Assembly: GCF_001640805.2 (NCBI RefSeq)
Contig: NC_066849.1
Location: 27,286,237 to 27,350,236, forward strand
Length of the DNA stretch: 64,000 nt
From: Lates calcarifer
Lineage: Eukaryota > Chordata > Actinopteri > Centropomidae
Reading direction: 5' to 3'
Shown: piece after piece, positions 58,501-64,000 of the stretch
How positions within the stretch are numbered: the first letter of the stretch is position 1
Layout: each line of letters starts with the position of its first letter
Made by a program: the position numbers and the translations under genes
Notes under the pieces: model-generated
Seen by the model: only the letters and a program-made list of their open reading frames with translations
Databases searched by the model: none
What the model was told of the DNA's origin: nothing

Positions 58501-61247
58501 CCGAGTCCATGACCGACTGTTGGCCGTAAGAACGACATTAAAACCTGAGTCAGCATTCACTGACAAACTTCTTTTTAATCCTCAGAGTTTCGCTGCAGTT
58601 TTTAATGTTGATTTAACAAATTTAGATTTAATGTATTTCCAGCCCAGTCCTGAATCCATGATGTGTTTATCTTGTCTTCCTCTGCATCTTTCTCTCCTTT
58701 ATTTCACAGTTGGACGGCGTCAGTCTTCACGGGATGACCAATCAGGAGGTGTTGGAGGTGATGAAGCAGACGGGTCAGACTGTGGTTCTCACTGTGGTCA
58801 GGAAGAAACCCAGAGCCCTGGAGAGATCCCTGGATAAAGGTAGAAACTTGTTCTGTAAAAAAACCCTGTGCAGCAAAGATGAGATGTTTACAGCTGTTTT
58901 ACCACTCTGTTCAAAGACACCAGACTCCACTGACAAAAACAGGAATTTTACTGAGCAGAACACAGGAGCTGCTGCCTCCATCTGTTAGTGTGTCTGTGTT
59001 ACTGTGTGGTACTTTTACTTCAGTAAAGTATCTGATTACTTCTTCCACCACTGAAAGTCACACAGTAACACAGACACACTAACAGATGGAGGCAGTGGTA
59101 TTCCAGCAGCTCCTGGTTAAATCCCTGTTTTTCTCTATGGAGTCTGGTAGAGAGATATAGAGATGTTTCTGGTTAAACTAACAGGATCTTCCTCTTTAAT
59201 AAAAACATGGAAAACATGACCCAGGTTCAAAAATACCAGAGTTATCCTTTAATATTTAGTATGTCGTACTTATTAATTAAGATCTGGTAATTTGATTGTT
59301 CACAGTTTTTAGTGTCTGCACAGTATAAACTGAAATAAATAATGACTTAAAATTCAAGAGAAAACCAGGTATCATCTTACAGTCTCTGCTAATGTGTTGG
59401 CAAGGCTGTATGACCACTAAAGCACAACATGCTCTGAAACAAACAGCAACACGTCGAACCTGCAGGTCTGAGCTTCAGGACTCTGTCCAGTTGATAATCC
59501 AGACTCAGCCCTGTGAAAAAATCCAGTGACAACTCAAGATTTTTCTCTTCAAACGCTTTCACAGTGATAAATATCTGTTCTGAAATACCAGCACGCTGCC
59601 TGTGATGGATGTTTTTCTCCCATAATGCATCATGTAGCAGAGGAGGAGGAACTGCTCCAATCTGTGAAAGAAATCAGTCAATTAATTCATTAAATACTGA
59701 GTTCATCTTTATTATTATGTTAATACATGATGGGAAACACTGATATCAAACAGTTGTGGAGTATAATATAAATTTACCTTCTATAGAGTCACATATCTCA
59801 GGCTAAAACGAGCTGAAGTGATTCTCTGTGAGTTCGTGATTACATGGTATTAAAACAATAATCTGCTGCTGTTAGAGAAGTTTTAACTCTGTTAAACTTA
59901 TCAGAGCCGTGGTTCTTATTTCCTGCCCGAAGCCTCTCTGCCTCTGTCCTCTCACCCAGATTAAGATGACAAATTTGTTTACAACTCGGTGTAATTTTCC
60001 AGAACTCTCCACAAAGAGCCTGCAATTCCTCCTCCTCCTCCTCCTCCTCCTCCTCCTCCTCCTCCTCCTGCTCCTCCTGCTCCTGCTCTACCAGCAGCGT
60101 CCACAGAGATTAATACTCCCGGTTCAGGGTCATTTTTTTGTCTTGCGATCGGCCGGCGGCCTGCACCGGTCAGCCTCCGGGGGCCAGAGAGGAAACAAGT
60201 GATTTTTAAAGGAGAGCTGAAGGAGCATAGAGGCTCTTATCTCCTCCAGACGTCTTTTATTCCATTACTGAGAAAACACAGAGAACTGGAAACCAGCTGA
60301 GTTCAGCCTCAAGTTTTTAACTTCTTATATTCTGGTCATTTCTGCAGCTCTCTTATCTACACAGACTTTGGGATGAGTTAGAACGAGTCTGACAGGAAAA
60401 TAAACTTCAGACCAGTAACGATCAGTCAGGAGGTCAAAGGTCAGAGCGCCCTCACTGTGCTCACATGCAGTTAAGAGTCTAAATTTCCACCTGCCTGAAG
60501 AAATTATTAACTGGACACAAACTAAACTTCAGTTTCACATTTTATTTATGCGTTTTTATTTCCATGTTTATACGTTTGAGGCTTGTTGAGAAGCTTCGGG
60601 TGAATCGATGGAGCACGAGACTGAAAGAACAATAATGATAATAAACTTTATTTACAAAGAGCTTAAAGGAGCAGTCTGTAGGATTTAGTGACATCTAGTG
60701 GTGAGAATGCAGATTACAGCCGAGTGTCCCCTGAACTTTGGCGTCAACAGAAGCATGGTGGACTCTGTGGAAGACCTGCTCCCTGTAGAGTTATAAACTG
60801 CTCATTCTCAGCAAACGAAAACACAATGACCAGTTTTAGGTGATTACACACTGATACAAACATGTTTTTGTAGATTAAATTCCATTTCTGCCCATAGATC
60901 CTGTCAATGTTCCACACTGGAGCTTTAACAGAAAGAAAAAGTGAATTTAAAAACAAAGACAAATAGAGAACAGAATAAAGTTAAATGGAAATATAAACTG
61001 TCAGAGTTTTAAAAGACACCAAAGGCTCAGTCAGAAGCCGAGCAGAAAGAGATGCATCTTCTTATATCTCCTCTTTGTGTTTGTGTGTCAGTGGAGAGGC
61101 AGTCGTCTCATGTGTCACTGCGGAGGTCCCTGGACATGAGGACTCACTCGTCTGGGTTTGGCTCCTCAACGATGAAGCTGGAACCGATGTACCCGAACGC
61201 AGCACAGCTGAGCAGAGCTGAGTCCACGTACTCGTACAGTTCAGACA
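45689..61247 (+). CDS. patj: PALS1-associated tight junction protein, 5' part (L27 and PDZ1-3)
   Basis: PATJ is a multi-PDZ scaffold of the Crumbs apical polarity complex at tight junctions; its L27 domain binds PALS1 and its PDZ domains bind claudin/ZO-type partners. Eleven coding exons join in frame into 535 residues. Seen: an L27 domain (about 9-67, with [20 protein letters not shown]); a linker (68-137); PDZ1 with GGLGF at 152-156; PDZ2 with GLGF at 260-263; a Pro-rich linker (about 330-370); PDZ3 with SLGI at 396-399; and a Ser-rich linker (about 472-535). The start MFENVPT is chosen because its phase joins the L27 exon. The paralogue mpdz is excluded by wording and synteny. The gene continues past the last exon here (vertebrate PATJ has ten PDZ domains). 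Confidence 0.94.
45790..45968 (+). CDS. patj: patj L27 domain exon
   Basis: The acceptor is gtgttcag and the donor CAG|gtgaga. It reads [19 protein letters not shown], then [18 protein letters not shown] and [14 protein letters not shown], a complete L27 helical domain. The preceding intron is only 79 nt. Confidence 0.94.
46507..46750 (-). pseudogene. mariner transposase fragment
   Basis: On the minus strand it reads [16 protein letters not shown], then [20 protein letters not shown], the N-terminal helix-turn-helix region of mariner transposases (normally followed by a GRPS-type linker). The frame ends after about 69 residues at 46507 and no catalytic domain was found. Inactive fragment. 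Confidence 0.75.
48020..48420. mobile_element. foldback element copy D (most symmetric)
   Basis: The two arms are near-perfect inverted copies: AGGAAGATCCTTTTAGTTTA, ACCAGACTCCATTGAC and GGAATACCACTGCCTCCATC on the left, and their complements on the right. The centre is ACTTTTACTTCAGTAAAGT and ATCTGATTACTTC. Confidence 0.9.
49218..49427 (+). CDS. patj: patj linker exon between L27 and PDZ1
   Basis: The acceptor is cctctgtag after a (CTC)n tract and the donor AAG|gtgggc. It reads [20 protein letters not shown] onwards to [12 protein letters not shown], 70 codons in phase 0. It corresponds to the linker of human PATJ (DCSANFDFSRKG region). Confidence 0.93.
49594..49733 (+). CDS. patj: patj PDZ1 exon a
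   Basis: The acceptor is gtgcgcag after a 66-bp (TG)n and the donor CACAG|gttcag. It reads [20 protein letters not shown], then [20 protein letters not shown]. The carboxylate-binding loop GGLGF is intact. Confidence 0.94.
49734..50489 (+). other. patj: patj intron with a TTAA-flanked MITE
   Basis: Mostly one MITE (49863-50266). The rest is short flanking sequence with GCTAGCTAATTAGC-type stretches. The acceptor is catgtctgcag. Confidence 0.85.
49863..50266. mobile_element. MITE with about 60-bp terminal inverted repeats
   Basis: The left end TTAAAGGTGCTGTATG and the right end CATACAGCACATTTAA are inverted copies. The inversion extends through TGCTATTGATACATAGCTA and the complement of TAGCTATGTAGCAATAGCA. 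Flanked by TTAA (or TA) duplication. No coding sequence. Confidence 0.8.
50490..50667 (+). CDS. patj: patj PDZ1 exon b
   Basis: Reads [19 protein letters not shown], then [20 protein letters not shown] and VARERPP. The donor is ACG|gtaaga. It completes PDZ1 and enters the next linker. Phase 1 start matches the previous exon. Confidence 0.94.
50955..51328. mobile_element. foldback element copy E
   Basis: Shares ACCAGACTCCATTGAC, GGAATACCACTGCCTCC and GTCAATGGAGTCTGGT. The outer end is AATTATCCTTTAAAT. Diverged right arm. Confidence 0.8.
52490..52708. repeat. degenerate tandem repeat (GACTGAAGACTGAGG)
   Basis: Irregular 7- and 14-bp units of GACTGAA, GACTGAG and GACTAAA over about 220 bp. Confidence 0.9.
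55640..55985. mobile_element. foldback element copy F
   Basis: Both arms present (ACCAGACTCCATTGAC and GGAATACCACTGCCTCC; GATGGAGGCAGTGGTATTCC and GTCAATGGAGTCTGGT), then GATCTTCCTCTTTAATAAAA. It ends near the TCATGCTGTCAGAC segment. Confidence 0.85.
56130..56258 (+). CDS. patj: patj PDZ2 exon a
   Basis: The acceptor is gtgctgcag and the donor AAG|gtatcg. It reads [20 protein letters not shown], then [19 protein letters not shown] and VADK. The GLGF loop is intact. 43 codons, phase 0. Confidence 0.95.
56259..57732 (+). other. patj: patj intron
   Basis: Contains a short homeobox-motif cluster (56815-56880), a CT-rich patch (56960-57105) and otherwise unremarkable AT-rich DNA. Confidence 0.85.
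57733..58002 (+). CDS. patj: patj PDZ2 exon b and proline-rich linker
   Basis: The acceptor is ctccaatcag and the donor ACG|gtgagc. It reads [20 protein letters not shown], then [20 protein letters not shown], then a Pro-rich linker ending RRLSKT. 90 codons, phase 0. Confidence 0.95.
58082..58184 (+). CDS. patj: patj PDZ3 exon a
   Basis: The acceptor is tgtttttcag and the donor CAAG|gtagga. It reads [18 protein letters not shown], then [16 protein letters not shown]. The SLGI loop is typical of PATJ PDZ3. Confidence 0.94.
58437..58525 (+). CDS. patj: patj PDZ3 exon b
   Basis: The acceptor is cccgttcag and the donor GCC|gtaaga. It reads [19 protein letters not shown], then [10 protein letters not shown]. 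89 bp, phase 1 to 0. Confidence 0.94.
58710..58839 (+). CDS. patj: patj PDZ3 exon c
   Basis: The acceptor is atttcacag and the donor AAAG|gtagaa. It reads [20 protein letters not shown], then [18 protein letters not shown] and RSLDK. It ends PDZ3. Confidence 0.94.
58870..59255. mobile_element. foldback element copy G
   Basis: The left arm lacks the AGGAAGATCC part; the right arm is complete to AAAAATACCAGAGTTATCC and TTTAAT. It starts about 30 bp after the patj PDZ3 donor. Confidence 0.85.
60663..60928. mobile_element. MITE (TTAAAGGAGCAGTCTGTAGG type)
   Basis: The left end TTAAAGGAGCAGTCTGTAGG with ACATCTAGTGGTGAGAATG and the right end CACACTGGAGCTTTAA are a combination widespread in teleost genomes. 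Imperfect inverted ends, no coding sequence. Confidence 0.7.
61092..61247 (+). CDS. patj: patj linker exon after PDZ3 (last exon in window)
   Basis: The acceptor is tgtgtgtcag and the donor GACA|gtgagt. It reads [19 protein letters not shown], then [19 protein letters not shown] and STYSYSSD. Ser-rich, no domain. Phase fits the previous exon (G|TG, Val). Less conserved than the PDZ exons, so slightly less certain. Confidence 0.85.
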
Positions 61248-64000
61248 GTGAGTAATAAGACACATCTGTGTGCTCCTCAGTCTCTCAGTTTTAGGATGTT
61301 AACGTCCCCGACAACCTCTGTAGTCTCATTTAGACGCTCGTTAGCAACCGCCTTTTTTAAGACACCTAAAAGGGTTATCTCCAGAATATAGGGGAATGAT
61401 CTTCCAGCTGTTCCCAGCATCTCCTCCAACACAGGCTCCTTCCTAACTCACCTGTCTCCACACATTTTAACTTGGTGGAGTCACAAAATATCTGATCATC
61501 CACCAACTAAGCTCCCTCCAAAGAGTTGGTGGAGTTTTTCTCCCTGTGAGGAAACTTTATTTGGCTTTGTCATCTAATTAAAGAGCATGTAACTAAACGT
61601 ACACACCTCCCTGAGAAACACATGCACAACAACCATGTACATTTACAAGTGAAACTGAAGACATATTGAACAACTCCTGAGGCCAAACAGTGTGTTACCT
61701 TTTAGAGATTAACTGCTGCTGTTATAAATGAATGTTTACAGCCACAGACACAACTTCTCTGCCAAGAGAAACACTTCTACCTTTTTATTTCTGCTTTATT
61801 TTTACAGGCCACTTTACTCATTAGTATTTAAACATTATTTACTCAGAAGATTAAGAAAAATTAAACATTTCCTAACAAGAGTGAACTGTAGGATTCACGG
61901 AAAGAGCTCCGACTAAAGTGTCCTTAAATCTAAAGCCATGATTATCAGTGTGTAAAAAAGTGTATATCCTGCAGACATGTCAACACAGGCCTCTAACAGC
62001 ACTCCTGTCTGAATTATTTCCTCTCTTTTTATTCCTCATTAGCTTTACTAAGTGGCCAAAACGCCACGCTAACACTTAGCATGCCGCCTGCCTGCTCCTG
62101 GCCGACAGATGTAAAGTGTCTGAGCTGCCTGACAGCCTCGCAGCGATGTATTACCCTGTTTATTCAGCCAAACGCTGCAGATTAATTGCGCTGCGAAGGC
62201 CAGGGTTAGCAATGCTAATTTAATCAGAGGCTGTTGTTGTAACACCGCCAAGACCTGCTGCAAAATACCTCAACATGAGAGGAGATTTGTGAGAACATGG
62301 AGGTGTTTTTCTTGAGCTCAGCAGTGGCGGTTTCCTCCCTGAATCCAGCCCGAGGGGGTTCAGAGGGAGCAGACCGGCGACTGTTCAGCAGGTTTTTCTC
62401 ACAGCGTCGGTCTGTAATCTGCTCCGACTGTCAGTGTTTCAGTCGCTCTGCTCCGGAAAACCCATTTATCCTTCTGAGATTTAAGATGGTATTGTTGCAG
62501 AGGCATTTTTGTGTGTGTGCGTGCATTAATGCAGTTAAACACACACATCCACAGTCTCCTCGGTTGAAGTTGCTTACTTTACACTTTAGATCTGAGTCAT
62601 TTAGCTTTTTGCTTCTGACCAGTGAATTCCAATGAGGTGACCGTCGTCCTGGAGCAGAGACCAGCTGAACTGTTTATACTGCAGCAGAACCAGAGGAGAA
62701 CCTGTTCTCTCTGGTTCTGCTGCAGCTGAGTAACAAACCAAATACTTTACTGTTAGTACTGTTCCTCCTGCTGAACTACTGCACAACTACATTTCATCTT
62801 TTCACCTCGACCCACCTCTGACTGATTCTGAGACATGAATGAACACATGAACATACAGAATGATCATGACGAGTTCAGGACCATATTTATTTAAGTTTCT
62901 GTTTTTTCTACTTTCTGCTTCAGATCCAGAGAGAATTATGGGATGAGGTGCTACTGTTATGATTTTTTTCTTTTGGGATATTTTAAAGATAATTTTTATT
63001 TGCTTGCAGTTTGGGTTATAAAGGGGTTGAAAGGTTTCCAGTAAATTTCCAGAAACTCTCCACGGGATGTTAAACTGGGGAATTTGGGAAATATTCCAAG
63101 TTGTTAACTTTCCATGGAAATTAACACAAATTAACAATAACTAAGGCAAATTCATTGGAATCAATGCAAATTATCAGAAATGATCAAAAATTAACATAAA
63201 TTAATGCAAATTAATGTGAATTAAACTGAGATAACCTGAAATATGGGGTAATTTAGACAAACTGTGTCAGTTTAGTCTGCAAACTAATAAACATTTTAAA
63301 AATGACATTTTAGACTTTGATTTATTTGTGAGTAAAACTTTAATCACTGAACAAGAAAAAAACATGCTGAATCAAACTGTAACCTACAGTTTTGTATGAG
63401 AACAGAAAACTGGCAGAAGAAACCATTATAGTTCAGCTAGCACCATGCTAGCTAGCCTCTTAAACTGTCAGTGAACTGCTGTTAGCTTACATTTAGCATC
63501 TCTGATTTAGCAGCTAGCTGCTTTATAAACAGATATAGATGTATGTTGTTGCTGGTTAATCTTTAATATGACAGATCAGATATATTGATCAGTGTAATGT
63601 GACCCAGACTGACTGACTGGATGTAGTCTGTGGGCTCAGATACAGTAGTAGCAGGAGTCTTCTGTTCAGAGTCTTGAGTAAAACGCTGGAAACTCTGCAG
63701 AAAATGAAATGAAAACATTTGGAGCAAAGAATCTGAATCTGAATCAGCGAGAAACTCTGTAATCACAGTGGAGCTTTAGAGAAACCTGATTTCCCAGCCG
63801 TCCTTACAGGGAAATACAGTCAGAAATACCACGTCTTCTGTCCATGTACTTCTACACATACCACCACTGTACTACAGTATTCATTCATGCTGCAGTACTA
63901 CTGGTTCATTTGTTACAGTGCTGGAGGTTTGAGTTGATGAGCTGCAGGAAGCTGCTGTGTTTTAATGGCTGAATTGTAATTTTGCATCTGTTCCACTGCT
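61248..64000 (+). other. patj: patj intron (left part)
   Basis: Contains an inverted copy of the repeat at 35490-35575 (61295-61375), a repeat-poor stretch (62040-62270) and a hAT-like relic (63015-63300). No further exon before the window ends. Confidence 0.8.
63015..63300. mobile_element. partial copy of the 14278-14715 hAT-type element
   Basis: Shares GTAAATTTCCAGA, TGGGAAATATTCC, TTTCCATGGAAAT and GGGGTAATTTAGACAAACTG-like wording. No matching right end or clear duplication was found. Confidence 0.6.

Larger units (their letters stand above)
58840..61091 (+). other. patj: patj intron
   Basis: Contains foldback copy G (58870-59255), (CTC)n (60026-60088), a repeat-poor GC-richer stretch (60090-60240) and a MITE (60663-60928). 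Confidence 0.85.

Overview
The window is nuclear DNA of a bony (teleost) fish. Three vertebrate genes with GT-AG introns (plus one AT-AC intron) are visible, with dense (CA)n, (CT)n and (CTC)n microsatellites and many small non-autonomous DNA transposons of the kind common in teleosts. No prokaryotic, viral, CRISPR, rRNA or tRNA feature was recognised. The gene order nfia > tm2d1 < patj > matches human 1p31.3 (NFIA, TM2D1, PATJ), which fixes which paralogues these are.

1-14777: the last four coding exons of nfia (nuclear factor I/A, + strand), encoding about 149 residues of the proline-rich C-terminal activation region. The DNA-binding exons lie upstream of the window. The introns are very rich in repeats and include a 1.22 kb tandem duplication bounded by (CA)n. 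14778 to about 20105, possibly to about 25730, is read as a long nfia 3' UTR with several polyadenylation signals and a G-rich stretch. 25731-35620 has no gene I can support.

35636-42673: a complete tm2d1 gene on the minus strand, six coding exons and 197 predicted residues. Its first intron is a U12-type AT-AC intron with an exact ATATCCTTT 5' splice site. A palindromic GTCACGTGAC E-box lies 17 bp upstream of the start codon, in the stretch shared with the divergent patj promoter.

43380-61247 and beyond: the 5' part of patj (PALS1-associated tight junction protein, INADL) on the plus strand. One probable non-coding exon and eleven coding exons (535 residues) encode an L27 domain, PDZ1, PDZ2, PDZ3 and the start of the next linker; the gene runs off the right edge. 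Two consecutive patj exons have microsatellites in place of normal polypyrimidine tracts.

The three genes do not form a pathway. nfia is a transcription factor, tm2d1 an endomembrane/cell-surface two-span protein, and patj an apical polarity scaffold; tm2d1 and patj probably share a bidirectional promoter. The introns also hold at least seven copies of one foldback transposon family, a hAT element with an 8-bp target-site duplication 39 bp from the last nfia splice acceptor, other MITEs, a mariner transposase relic, and several low-repeat stretches that look like conserved non-coding elements.
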